A stretch of 64,000 nt of DNA, from contig JAFWAC010000008.1 of the NCBI GenBank assembly GCA_017507805.1, positions 21,898 through 85,897 on the forward strand, read 5' to 3'. Below the pieces are notes generated by a model. That model was given only the letters and a program-made list of their open reading frames with translations, was not told where the DNA came from and made no database searches. Numbering within the stretch: the stretch's first letter is position 1; each line of letters starts with the position of its first letter. Positions 53,920 through 62,282 of the stretch are shown here, piece after piece. The position numbers were made by a program, and so were the translations under genes. This stretch comes from Clostridia bacterium. Lineage in GTDB: Bacteria; Bacillota; Clostridia; Oscillospirales; Acutalibacteraceae.

Positions 53920-54022
53920 TGAAATAAAGCGGTTTTTTTCTTTTTTTTAACTGAATTTAAAGAAAATTAACATTTTCTTAACTTTAGCTCCTTTTGTAAC
54001 ACTTTTAGCTATTGTTAAATAG

Positions 54023-54162
54023 TATAATTATAGGACAACCGTAAGACAGAGTGAAAAAATCACCCCCTTAAAGCAACGCTCGGATTATTCACTCCTTAAT
54101 CTGACACGGCTTGCTCCGAAGCAGTATAAGAACTTTTACGGCAATTGGAAGGAGAGACCGTA
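54023..54162 (+). promoter_or_regulatory. Upstream region and leader of the cotJ operon
   Basis: A TATAAT at 54023-54028 has no good SigA -35 box, consistent with a sporulation sigma factor but not proof of one. The following 120 bases can pair at several places: CCGTAAG (from about 54039) with CTTTTACGG (ending about 54141), GAGTGA with TCACTC, GATTA with TAATC and GCTT with AAGC. AAGGAGAG before ATG 54163 is the ribosome site. The rest of the 53800-54162 gap is AT-rich and shows nothing else. Confidence 0.35.
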
Positions 54163-54435
54163 ATGGAAAACAGATTTTACAGTTCCGCCGAAAGATATTC
54201 GAGACCTGATGCGTTTTCATGCCGCAAATGCACGGAGACGCCGGGGGTTAATATACCGAATTGCATTAATGACAATTTCTGTGTATCAACACCGGAAAAT
54301 ATAAACGGCGGCATTTTAGCAATGGCTTTTATGGATATGCAACCGCTTGACAGTGTTTATTCCCCCGAAAGCGCCCTTTCGTGCGGAACACTTTTCCCAA
54401 ACCTTAACAAGCCTTTTTACGGAGGTAGAAGCTGA
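54163..54435 (+). CDS. cotJA: CotJA-type spore coat protein
   Basis: A 90-residue protein matching CotJA by its C-terminal half (GILAMAFMDMQPLDSVY, then SCGTLFPNLNKPFYG) and by its position before cotJB. The N-terminus is cysteine-containing and polar. The ATG at 54163 with AAGGAGAG is chosen over a TTG at 54145 that lies inside the site. Coat proteins of this operon are made in the mother cell and layered onto the forespore. Confidence 0.85.
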   Translation: MENRFYSSAERYSRPDAFSCRKCTETPGVNIPNCINDNFCVSTPENINGGILAMAFMDMQPLDSVYSPESALSCGTLFPNLNKPFYGGRS

Positions 54436-54698
54436 TGAGTAAATCAGAATTGAAACGCAAGATTTTCGAATTGGATTTTGCAATACACGAGCTTGTGCTT
54501 TTTCTCAATTCACATCCGACAAGCAAAAAAGCTATGCAACTTCTTGACGAATACCGCGACAAGCGCCGCGAATGCATTGCCGCTTATGAGGAGCGCTTCG
54601 GCGAATATATAGTTCACGCCGATGATACCCCTGCAAGCGCCTGCTGGAAATGGTTAGAAGGTCCCTGGCCGTGGGAAAATAATTTTATGGAGGGTTAA
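54435..54698 (+). CDS. cotJB: CotJB-type spore coat protein
   Basis: An 87-residue protein of the CotJB family: LDFAIHELVLFLNSHP at 14-29, a YRDKRREC helix, and the tryptophan-rich end WKWLEGPWPWE. The start shares a base with the cotJA stop, and cotJC follows after 3 bases. Confidence 0.9.
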   Translation: MSKSELKRKIFELDFAIHELVLFLNSHPTSKKAMQLLDEYRDKRRECIAAYEERFGEYIVHADDTPASACWKWLEGPWPWENNFMEG

Positions 54699-54701
54699 TT
54701 T

Positions 54702-54803
54702 ATGTGGAAATATGAAAAAAAGCTACAGTATCCGATAAACATTAAAAACCCCAATCCTAAGTATGCCCAAATTATTATCAGTCAATATGGAGGGGCACAC
54801 TGA
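54702..54803 (+). pseudogene. cotJC: cotJC 5' fragment, interrupted after 32 codons
   Basis: Begins at the right place and with a good site (GGAGGG 7 bases before ATG). The 33 residues MWKYEKKLQYPINIKNPNPK and IISQYGGAH match the N-terminus of CotJC, a manganese-catalase-like coat protein of about 190 residues, as far as QYGGA; family members continue DGELAA and so on. Here a stop (TGA) follows His33. No reading frame in the window encodes the remaining 155 or so residues. The intact serine recombinase at 54819 lies directly beyond the break, on the opposite strand. Either an intervening element that could be excised, or a scar of integration, inversion or deletion. Confidence 0.85.
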
Positions 54804-54818
54804 AAAGAGATATACATT

Positions 54819-56246
54819 CTAATAAAAATATATTACAAGTCTGTTTTCTGCCTTGACAAAAACTATCTTTTTTATTACCGCCTGCAATGCCTTATTTTTC
54901 AATGCCTGAGAAGCAATCGGTGAAGCTATTGCTTCTGAAAAGCAAAATGTTCGTTTTTCTTTTCCAAACACCTTTTTTTGAGTAGCTACGCTTTCCTGCG
55001 CCCTTTCAAGCTCTGCAACGCTTTCAAGTATTTTCTTCTTTCCTGCGCTGTACTCCTCCAAGGTGTCAACACCGTTTTGATAGGCAATTTTAAGTCGGTT
55101 AAGCCTTCCCCTCTCCTTTTCGATTAATTTGTTATAATCCAAAGCAAAAGCGTCTGACTTAGGTTCAGGATTACAATCAATCTCAAAGCTGTCATTAATG
55201 CTGAGATTTTTGAGATAATCCAAAACGGCAGAATTGACCTTTTTCAGGGTGATACCGTGGGATACCCTGCACGCGCCTCTGCCATAGCTGTGACACTGTA
55301 AGGACGGAGAGCCTGTGTTTACCCTAATCAATGTTGAGCCACACTCTGAACAACGCATTAAGCCCTTAAGCATCCATTCTGCATTGCTCTCCAAAGGTTT
55401 TCTTTTTACTGCCAGCTCTTTTTTCAGTTCAATTCTTTTTTGCACCTCGTCAAATATATCCTGCCCGACAATGGGTGTATGTATGCCGGGAGAAATCATA
55501 ATATCGGGACTGTTATATTTCCGTTTTGATGCCGCCTTTCCCTTTAAGCTCCAACGGATTTTTCCGGCATAAACAGGATTTCTCAAAATATATTCTATAC
55601 AGCGGCTGTCCGGCGGATTGCCGCGTGTGGTTTTAAGCCCTAAGTCAGCGTATTTTAAAGCTAAAGCTCTGTAGCCTGAGCCTGATAAAAAGTCAAAAAA
55701 TATTCCTTTAATTAATTCGGCATTACTGTCAGGTACATATTTTCCGTTTTCCAAGCTATATCCCATCGGAGGAGGAGAAACCGCCTCTCCCCTGCCTGCC
55801 CGTTCTTTCATTCCCCGCTTTACCTCTTGACTGAGATTGACAAGGTAATATTCATCGGTCCATTCAACTATTCGTTGGATTAAATCTCCGAACGGTCCGT
55901 CAGGCAAAGGCTCGGAAATAGAAATAACCTCAATTCCGTTTCGCCTGAGCATAGATTTAAGTGTAATAGCTTCCTCCTGATTACGGGCAAAACGGCTGAA
56001 TTTCCACACAAGTATTACATCAAAGGGCTTTGGCTTTCTTTTTGAAAGGGCGATAAGCTCAAGGAATTTTTCCCTCTTAACCATACTTTTTCCCGATTTT
56101 CCTCCGTCCTCAATAAAAATACAATTTTCCAAAAGCCCTATCCCGTTTTTATCGGCATATTCTCTTATAACCTTTAGTTGGCTGTCGGGGGAATATTCAA
56201 GCTGGTCATCGGTTGAAACACGGATATATGCGGCGGCTGTAGGCAA
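54819..56246 (-). CDS. Large serine recombinase next to interrupted cotJC
   Basis: Site-specific recombinase of about 475 residues. Catalytic domain: AAYIRVSTDDQ with the nucleophile S11, then VWKFSRFARN (near 83) and the E-helix. Recombinase domain: KGIFFDFLSGSGYRALAL. A zinc ribbon follows (CSECGSTLIRVNTG with later CHSYGRGAC), then a coiled-coil region (about 370-425). All expected parts are intact. TTG at 56246 is preferred with AGAGGG 7 bases upstream; GTG 56255 lies in that site. Ending 16 bases from the cotJC break, it is the likely agent of the interruption, like SpoIVCA for the skin element. Confidence 0.93.
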   Translation of the reverse strand: MPTAAAYIRVSTDDQLEYSPDSQLKVIREYADKNGIGLLENCIFIEDGGKSGKSMVKREKFLELIALSKRKPKPFDVILVWKFSRFARNQEEAITLKSMLRRNGIEVISISEPLPDGPFGDLIQRIVEWTDEYYLVNLSQEVKRGMKERAGRGEAVSPPPMGYSLENGKYVPDSNAELIKGIFFDFLSGSGYRALALKYADLGLKTTRGNPPDSRCIEYILRNPVYAGKIRWSLKGKAASKRKYNSPDIMISPGIHTPIVGQDIFDEVQKRIELKKELAVKRKPLESNAEWMLKGLMRCSECGSTLIRVNTGSPSLQCHSYGRGACRVSHGITLKKVNSAVLDYLKNLSINDSFEIDCNPEPKSDAFALDYNKLIEKERGRLNRLKIAYQNGVDTLEEYSAGKKKILESVAELERAQESVATQKKVFGKEKRTFCFSEAIASPIASQALKNKALQAVIKKIVFVKAENRLVIYFY

Positions 56247-56271
56247 AGCTATCACCCTCTGTCAGGATTTA

Positions 56272-56306
56272 AAATTACCCGGGTGTTTTTGCCACCCGGG
56301 TAATTT
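56272..56306 (-). terminator. Strong terminator between the membrane protein and recombinase genes
   Basis: A 14-bp perfect stem (56272-56285 with 56293-56306, loop of 7) built on ACCCGGGT, followed on the minus strand by TTAAATCC. It lies 33 bases after the stop of the gene at 56340 and 25 bases before the recombinase start, so the recombinase is separated from the pot operon and must have its own weak or regulated promoter, or rely on read-through. Confidence 0.75.
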
Positions 56307-56339
56307 GTTCATTAACAGTATATTAAATTAAAAATGACT

Positions 56340-57632
56340 TTATTTGAGTTTTTTCTTTTTTGTAATCTTTTTACCGCTTATAAGTGTAAAATAGATAAAC
56401 ATTGCAATGAAAACACAAACACCTATACTGAGCAAGCCCCACCAGAACTTATGAGTAATTCCAATCATATCAAATATAAGCATCAAGCCGCTTAAAAGAA
56501 TGGAAGCACCTTCGATCCATGCCAATACATAAAGAATGAAATTCATTCTCGAATTAGAACGCTCACTCTCTATATTGCCCTTTAATTCAATCAGTCGGTC
56601 AATGAACTGCTGATTTCTGAGATATTCCTCTCTGGCTTGCGCAATACCGAAGGAATTAATAACCTCGTCTGCCTCAATCTGTGAAAACGGGTATTTGAAA
56701 ACATCGGCACTCCAAAATCGCATTGTGTGCCCAAATTCAAGGTAAAGCTCCTCTATCTCGGTATTGGTAATACCGTCACTTTCATCGAGCTCTGCTACCA
56801 CCCTTCTATTTGTACGCAAAACAGCAGTATTTTGGAAAAGCACGATTTCCACAATAAAAAGCTCGGAGGTTTCTCTTTCAAGGCGCTTCTCCAAATCATC
56901 CGAATATTCTTTAAATATAAAAGCAATTACCGAAGGAGATATGTAGGAATCGTAATAATCGTAAATAGCGCGGTTTCTGAGCATTTCTTTGATACGAACA
57001 TCTCTTATATGATAATCTATATGCTCACTTACATAGGTCTCACCCGACAAGAGATAACCCAATTCCGTTTTATCCTCAGGCTCCTTTGAAAGGCAAACCA
57101 CACATTTAGCTTCTCCGCACAGTGAAAGATTATATTTTTCCGACATATACTCAATCACATTTATATATTTGCCGGTTTCCTCATTCAAAATTTCAAGGTG
57201 GTCGGTTGACATCTGGTCAATCAGCTGGGTAGGAATGTAATGATTATCGTGGATAGCCAATGTGACAATATACAAACCGGTTTTCTGATGTGTTGTTATG
57301 ATGATGTGAGCTTGCTCTGTATCAAGAACGGTGCCGTCATAATCATCATCATAGCAAGCGAGGGTGAATTTACCCAAGTTTAATCTTTCAACCTCCCTGA
57401 AAACGGGATTATTGCACTCATAATTAACATGCTCGGTAACTATTTCACAGTACATATCACCGTAATCATTTTGGTCGGTATTTGAAGCCTTGTATTTCTC
57501 CACATCGGCTTTTATTTTGGCAAAAACCTCTTTTTCGATGTTTCTTTTCCTTTTTTTATCACCTTCATCGGCAATGGTCATGGGTATGAAAAAGAAAATA
57601 TCATCTTCATAGGTTTTTAAGTAAGAGTCCAT
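56340..57632 (-). CDS. Membrane protein of unknown function, two C-terminal helices
   Basis: A 430-residue protein with a large acidic soluble part and two membrane helices near the C-terminus (about 363-387 and 397-419), ending in a lysine-rich tail. The arrangement, a long cytoplasmic region with a helix before the membrane hairpin, recalls CorA-like topology, but no GMN motif is seen. It overlaps the acetyltransferase gene by 26 bases and ends at the strong terminator, so it is the last gene of the pot operon. I do not recognise a family. Confidence 0.7.
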   Translation of the reverse strand: MDSYLKTYEDDIFFFIPMTIADEGDKKRKRNIEKEVFAKIKADVEKYKASNTDQNDYGDMYCEIVTEHVNYECNNPVFREVERLNLGKFTLACYDDDYDGTVLDTEQAHIIITTHQKTGLYIVTLAIHDNHYIPTQLIDQMSTDHLEILNEETGKYINVIEYMSEKYNLSLCGEAKCVVCLSKEPEDKTELGYLLSGETYVSEHIDYHIRDVRIKEMLRNRAIYDYYDSYISPSVIAFIFKEYSDDLEKRLERETSELFIVEIVLFQNTAVLRTNRRVVAELDESDGITNTEIEELYLEFGHTMRFWSADVFKYPFSQIEADEVINSFGIAQAREEYLRNQQFIDRLIELKGNIESERSNSRMNFILYVLAWIEGASILLSGLMLIFDMIGITHKFWWGLLSIGVCVFIAMFIYFTLISGKKITKKKKLK

Positions 57633-58242
57633 TTTTAAAAAGCTCCTTTATTTTTTCTCTGCCTACGAAATAATACTTATATCCGCCGTCAACATCCTTC
57701 ACATACTCCGCATAAAAGCGTTTCAGGAAATTAGCACCGCCAGATGATACCGCTGAGCCTGCAATACTGCCTATACAGTAACCGTTGTTCTCCTTTTCGC
57801 GCAAAAAATCCAAAAAGCCGTTACCAAGGAGCTTTATTGTCTCGCCCTTACGGTATTCGGGTATGACCACAAGTGACAGCACAAACAGATTATTGTGTCG
57901 TTCCTTTCGCCAATCCTCCATTTCACAGGGGGCAATATCGTCATCTCGCATCTCGTGATTATCCGGGCTATTCATTTGGGTAAACAGTGCTTCGGATATA
58001 GGGAAAAAGCAAATATAACCCACAAGCAAATCCCCATCGTAAACCAAAAGAAAGGAATCTCTGCACTTATCATAGCGCTTATACATATTTTCAATTACTC
58101 CGCAAAGCTCAGGTGAATAGGTCTGCTTATCTATTTCAAAAGCCTGTTCCAAAAAATCATACGGCGCGTTAAGTCCCGTTTTAATTTCTAACACCTTGAG
58201 GTCATCTCTCTCATTTAAAAAAGGTAAATTAAGATTTAACAT
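57607..58242 (-). CDS. GNAT-like N-acetyltransferase
   Basis: About 211 residues with features of an acetyltransferase: DSFLLVYDGDLLVGYICFFP (strands before the active site) and VLSLVVIPEYRKGETIKLLGNGFL, the acetyl-CoA binding region. The ATG at 58242 overlaps the potD end by 14 bases. Next to a polyamine transporter it might acetylate polyamines, as SpeG or BltD do, but that is inference. Confidence 0.75.
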   Translation of the reverse strand: MLNLNLPFLNERDDLKVLEIKTGLNAPYDFLEQAFEIDKQTYSPELCGVIENMYKRYDKCRDSFLLVYDGDLLVGYICFFPISEALFTQMNSPDNHEMRDDDIAPCEMEDWRKERHNNLFVLSLVVIPEYRKGETIKLLGNGFLDFLREKENNGYCIGSIAGSAVSSGGANFLKRFYAEYVKDVDGGYKYYFVGREKIKELFKNGLLLKNL

Positions 58243-59299
58243 TTTTCCACAATTCCGAATAAAGTTTTTCTGTTTCAGCGCCGAGGTACTTAAGCACGGT
58301 GCATTTTTCAAGTGTACTGTCATCAGGGAAAATGGCACTTTCGGACAGTATTTCACTGTCAAGAGCGTCAATTACCGCCTGATTTGGGGTTGAATAATAG
58401 ATATAATCAAAATTCATAGCCGCAACATCCTCACGGCAAAGAAAATCAAGGAAAAGCTCAGCATAATCCTGATGTACGGCATCCTTTGGAATGGCAAAGC
58501 AATCAAGCCACACGCAGGTGCCGCCCTCGGGCACAGCAAAATCAAGCTTACCGTTATTTTCAAACGCAAGGTATGCTTCGCCGTTATAGATTACCGCCAA
58601 ATCGGCGTTCTCGGACTCCACCTTTACTCTTGCCGCCTCGTCAAGCAAATATGCCTGAACATCAGCCTTTTGTTTTTTGAGAAGCTCGGAAGCCTCTCTT
58701 AATTCCTTTTCGTTTGTGGTATTAGCATCATAGCCCAATACCGAAAGCGCCACGAAAAAAGCATCCCTTTCGCTGTTAGGCATTACAATCTGTCCCTTAT
58801 AAGAACCGTCAAAAAGGCATTTCCAGCTTTTAAGGTCTTCCCTTTTTACGGTCTCGGTATTATAAAGTATGCCCACAGTGCCCCAAAAATGAGGGACTGT
58901 ATATTTTAAATCGGGATCAAAGGCACGCACTGCCTCAAGCTGTTTTTCACTTATATTTGAGAAATTCTCCAAATTGCCAATATTAATCTCAGCCAATCTT
59001 TCCTCGCCGATAAGCTTTTCAAGTATATAATCCGAGGTGCAAATAAGGTCATATTTTGCTGAACCTGACACAAATTTTGCATACATATCCTCGGGTGCCG
59101 CATATTCATCGCAAACGACCTCTATACCGTATTCCTGCTCAAACAAATCATAAACCTGCGGGTCGATATAATCTCCATAATTAAACAGATATAATCTTTC
59201 CTTAGCGGAACAGCCCGTAAGCGAAAGCAGTGTCAGTGCCAATATACTTACAACACAGATAACAGAAAGCAAAGACTTAAGATTAAATATTTTTTTCAT
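58229..59299 (-). CDS. potD: Spermidine/putrescine ABC transporter substrate-binding lipoprotein
   Basis: Extracellular polyamine-binding lipoprotein of 356 residues. A lipobox LTGC places the lipidated cysteine at C30. The mature part begins with the PotD-like LYLFNYGDYIDPQVYDLFEQ and contains a KYDLICTSDYILEKL segment. In the potABCD order. Confidence 0.93.
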   Translation of the reverse strand: MKKIFNLKSLLSVICVVSILALTLLSLTGCSAKERLYLFNYGDYIDPQVYDLFEQEYGIEVVCDEYAAPEDMYAKFVSGSAKYDLICTSDYILEKLIGEERLAEINIGNLENFSNISEKQLEAVRAFDPDLKYTVPHFWGTVGILYNTETVKREDLKSWKCLFDGSYKGQIVMPNSERDAFFVALSVLGYDANTTNEKELREASELLKKQKADVQAYLLDEAARVKVESENADLAVIYNGEAYLAFENNGKLDFAVPEGGTCVWLDCFAIPKDAVHQDYAELFLDFLCREDVAAMNFDYIYYSTPNQAVIDALDSEILSESAIFPDDSTLEKCTVLKYLGAETEKLYSELWKNVKS

Positions 59300-59314
59300 T
59301 TCCCAATTCCTTTT

Positions 59315-60133
59315 CTAATAATTATTCTTTTGTGCCTTAGCACGGTTGTTTCCTGAAGTGGCGGAGCGCATATTAACAATCTGCATCACAAGGATAAGAA
59401 ACAGCACCGCAATAAAGGTAAGTGCCGCAAGGGCATAATACTCGGGTAAAATACCCCTTATACGATTAGTGTAAATCAAGGTGGAAAGGGTGTTAATCCC
59501 CTGTCCCTTAGTAAAATATGTTATTGTGAAATCGTCAAGCGAAATTGTGAGGGCAAGCAAGAAGCCTGTCAACACTCCGGGGAAAATATCCGGTAGAGTG
59601 ACCTTAAAAAATGCCTTTATCGGAGAAGCACCCAGGTCGAGAGCCGCCTCATAAACGCTTTTGTCAAACTGAGAAAGCTTTGGAAACACATTCAGCACAA
59701 CATACGGAAGTATCAGTGTAATGTGTGAAGCAATCAATGTTACATTATTCATTCTGCCCACAATGGCAGAGAAAAACAGCATGAGCGAAATTCCGGTTAC
59801 GATGTCAGCATTTAAAAGCGGTATATTCGCAACCGTTGTAACGGTTTTCTGCAGCTTTTTTTTCATAGCAAGAAGTCCGATGCAGGCAAGAGTTCCTATT
59901 ATTGTCGCCAATGCCGCCGAGGCAAAGCCCAGCAAAACGGTTGTCAAAAGGGCTTCCATTATGATCTCGTTATTAAACAGTGCTTCATATTTCACGAAGG
60001 AAAAGCCGCCCCACTCGTAGGATGACCTTGAACCGTTGAAGGATAGCACAATCATAAGTGCCACAGGCATATAAAGAAGTGCGAAAATAAGAGCTATATA
60101 CACCCCGCGTAAAAAAGCAGATAATCTTTTCAC
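59315..60133 (-). CDS. potC: Spermidine/putrescine ABC transporter permease PotC
   Basis: Inner membrane permease of 272 residues with six helices and the binding-protein-dependent transport motif EAALDLGASPIKAFFKVTLPDIFPG (shown in part, near 165-189), which contacts PotA. Overlaps potB by 4 bases. Confidence 0.93.
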   Translation of the reverse strand: MKRLSAFLRGVYIALIFALLYMPVALMIVLSFNGSRSSYEWGGFSFVKYEALFNNEIIMEALLTTVLLGFASAALATIIGTLACIGLLAMKKKLQKTVTTVANIPLLNADIVTGISLMLFFSAIVGRMNNVTLIASHITLILPYVVLNVFPKLSQFDKSVYEAALDLGASPIKAFFKVTLPDIFPGVLTGFLLALTISLDDFTITYFTKGQGINTLSTLIYTNRIRGILPEYYALAALTFIAVLFLILVMQIVNMRSATSGNNRAKAQKNNY

Positions 60134-60957
60134 GGCAGAATGGCACCCCCTTCCGCCTCGGCATCTCCGCCCGAAACCAAAGAGCTTATAACAACAAAAG
60201 CCATAAGAATAAGGGCTAATCCCGAGCCTTGATAATAATGTCCTTTTGTGAAGCTCATCTCAACTATATTACCGACAAGCATTATTTTTCCGCCGCCGAG
60301 CATTTCGGCAATAGCAAAATCGGAAATGGCAGGAACAAAAACCATGGTAATTCCGCTTATAACTCCGGGGAATGACAGCGGAAAGGTTATTTTAAAGAAG
60401 GTTCTTATTGCACCTGCGCCCAAATCCTTGGAGGCGTTGATTAAATCCCCGTCTATTCGGGAAACAGTGTTATAAATCGGCAAAAGCATAAACGGAAAAT
60501 AATCATAAACCATGCCGATAAGAATTGCGCCGAAGGTATTGGCAATGTGAATTTTCTCAAAGCCCAGCGCCGAAAGCAGATAGTTTATAATTCCGTTATC
60601 CTCTAAAATTACATTTATTGCTACCATCTGAAGCATGAAATTCATCCACATGGGCAGTATAAAAAGAAAAATAAAAACCTTTTGCTTTTTAAGTCCAAGC
60701 TTTGCAAGACAGATTGCCAGCGGATATGCCAAAATCAAGGCAATCAAAGTTGCCGCCGCAGCAAGCAAAAGGGTTAATCCGAATGCCTTGATATTTGCAG
60801 TATCTGTAACTGCGCCGACAATATTTTCAAAGGTGAAGCCACCCTGCAAATTGGTGAATGCATAATAAAAAATAGTAAGCAACGGCAATATAATAAAACC
60901 GGCTATCCAGACAAGATAAGGTCCTGAAAGCCAGAGGCTTTTTTTATTCGTCAACAC
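60130..60957 (-). CDS. potB: Spermidine/putrescine ABC transporter permease PotB
   Basis: Partner permease of 275 residues with six helices and the EAA-like loop [20 protein letters not shown] (near 177-196). The C-terminus is an acidic tail ([13 protein letters not shown]). Overlaps potA by 14 bases and potC by 4, so tightly coupled. Confidence 0.93.
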   Translation of the reverse strand: MLTNKKSLWLSGPYLVWIAGFIILPLLTIFYYAFTNLQGGFTFENIVGAVTDTANIKAFGLTLLLAAAATLIALILAYPLAICLAKLGLKKQKVFIFLFILPMWMNFMLQMVAINVILEDNGIINYLLSALGFEKIHIANTFGAILIGMVYDYFPFMLLPIYNTVSRIDGDLINASKDLGAGAIRTFFKITFPLSFPGVISGITMVFVPAISDFAIAEMLGGGKIMLVGNIVEMSFTKGHYYQGSGLALILMAFVVISSLVSGGDAEAEGGAILP

Positions 60958-62020
60958 TTGCAGCCTCCTCGTCCTCAGAGCGCGGCTTGTGCATTATCTG
61001 AATATTTTCAGGCTCTACATATATCCCCACCTCAGAGCCGACCGGCTCCATCTTGGTGCTGTGAACAAGCCATTCGTAGCCCCGTGCCATAACCTCCATT
61101 TCATAGTGAACACCCTTGAAAATAAGGGAGGTTACCGTACCCTTCATATCGCTCTTTTCAGGTGATGTGAGAATAACATCCTCAGGACGGATAACCACAT
61201 CGACCGGCTTATCGTTTCCGAAGCCTGTATCAACGCAGGGGAAATTTACACCGAAAATGTTTACAAGACAGTCCTTTACCATTATACCGTCTATAATATT
61301 GCTGTCACCGATAAAGTCGGCAACAAAGGCGTTTTTAGGCTCGTTATATATATCCTCCGGCGTGCCTATCTGCTGAATGATACCCTGATTCATAACTGCA
61401 ATCGTGTCAGAAAGAGTTAAAGCCTCCTCCTGGTCATGGGTAACATAAATAAAGGTTATGCCGGCTTGCTTGTGTATATTTTTAAGCTCATACTGCATAT
61501 CCTGACGCATTTTAAAATCAAGTGCGCCAAGCGGCTCGTCCAGCAAAAGCACACGCGGCTTGTTTACAAGCGCTCTCGCAATGGCAATGCGTTGCTGTTG
61601 ACCGCCCGAAAGGCTTACCACAGAACGGTTTTCATATCCCGAAAGACCTACCATTGAAAGCATTTCCCCAACACTCTTTTTTATCTCACTTTCAGGTGTG
61701 TTTTTTATTCTGAGACCGAAAGCGATATTATCAAAAACATTCATATGAGGGAAAAGCGCATATTTTTGGAAAACGGTGTTAAGCTGTCTTTTATTTGGCG
61801 GCAGGTTGGTAATGTCCTTACCGTCAAAAATAAGCTTTCCCGTATCAGGCGTGACAAAACCGCCTATAATTCTAAGTGTTGTGGTTTTACCGCACCCGGA
61901 CGGACCAAGCAAGGTTATGAACTCATTATCAAGAATATAGAGATCAAGATTTTTTAATACCTGTTCTGTTCCAAAGGATTTAGTAACTCCCACCAGCTCT
62001 ATCAGTTTTTCGTTTTTCAT
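60944..62020 (-). CDS. potA: Spermidine/putrescine ABC transporter ATPase
   Basis: ATPase of 358 residues: Walker [11 protein letters not shown] (39-48), signature [12 protein letters not shown], Walker [13 protein letters not shown], and a C-terminal TOBE domain starting [10 protein letters not shown]. The ATG at 62020 lies 12 bases after AAGGAG, which is long; an out-of-frame ATG at 62028 has the ideal distance and opens a 15-codon frame over the start. It may tune translation. First gene of the pot operon. Confidence 0.94.
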   Translation of the reverse strand: MKNEKLIELVGVTKSFGTEQVLKNLDLYILDNEFITLLGPSGCGKTTTLRIIGGFVTPDTGKLIFDGKDITNLPPNKRQLNTVFQKYALFPHMNVFDNIAFGLRIKNTPESEIKKSVGEMLSMVGLSGYENRSVVSLSGGQQQRIAIARALVNKPRVLLLDEPLGALDFKMRQDMQYELKNIHKQAGITFIYVTHDQEEALTLSDTIAVMNQGIIQQIGTPEDIYNEPKNAFVADFIGDSNIIDGIMVKDCLVNIFGVNFPCVDTGFGNDKPVDVVIRPEDVILTSPEKSDMKGTVTSLIFKGVHYEMEVMARGYEWLVHSTKMEPVGSEVGIYVEPENIQIMHKPRSEDEEAASVDE

Positions 62021-62164
62021 TTAGCATAAATACTCCTTGAACCCCGTATTTTAATGCGGTAAAAAAACAAAATACCGCACTGTGCTTCCTGCAGATTCTT
62101 ATGACAAAACGGTTTAAATTAAGGGTACCGTTATGTCATTTTACAAAATTCGCGAAAAATCACA
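62021..62164 (-). promoter_or_regulatory. Structured 5' leader of the pot operon
   Basis: About 140 transcribed bases before potA. Hairpin one: 62101-62106 with 62134-62139, continued inward by a second 6-bp block after one mismatch. Hairpin two: 62055-62061 with 62073-62079, 7 bp, with a T-rich loop. A competing 7-bp pairing joins 62069-62075 with 62046-62052, using bases of hairpin two and lying closer to the ribosome site. This is the layout expected of an attenuator or riboswitch; the ligand, if any, is unknown. Confidence 0.5.
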
Positions 62165-62170
62165 GAATAC

Positions 62171-62199
62171 ATTATAGCAAACAACATTGAAAAATGCAA
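62171..62199 (-). promoter_or_regulatory. SigA-type promoter of the pot operon
   Basis: TTGCAT (62194-62199) and TATAAT (62171-62176) with 17-base spacing on the minus strand, about 150 bases upstream of potA. Confidence 0.8.
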
Positions 62200-62235
62200 T
62201 ATTTTTGCATAGGTTTTTGAATTTTTTAAGCAATA

Positions 62236-62279
62236 AAAAACACTTTATCAGCCGCATAGGTAGCTAACAAAGTGTTTTT
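62236..62279 (-). terminator. Terminator of the sugar-phosphate isomerase gene
   Basis: An 11-bp stem (62236-62246 with 62269-62279) around a 22-base loop, followed on the minus strand by TTATTGC; it begins only 3 bases after the gene's stop codon. The large loop contains a small inner stem (AGC/GCT). Confidence 0.65.
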
Positions 62280-62282
62280 GTC

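Noticed and set aside
54702-54803. Short cotJC as a genuine small protein
   Set aside because: It matches only the first sixth of CotJC, ends exactly in the conserved QYGG segment and abuts a recombinase; truncation explains it better, although expression of the short peptide is possible.
56272-56306. ACCCGGGT palindrome as the recombinase attachment site
   Set aside because: Its stem, loop and position after a stop codon fit a terminator; serine recombinase sites next to the gene are expected at the cotJC break instead.
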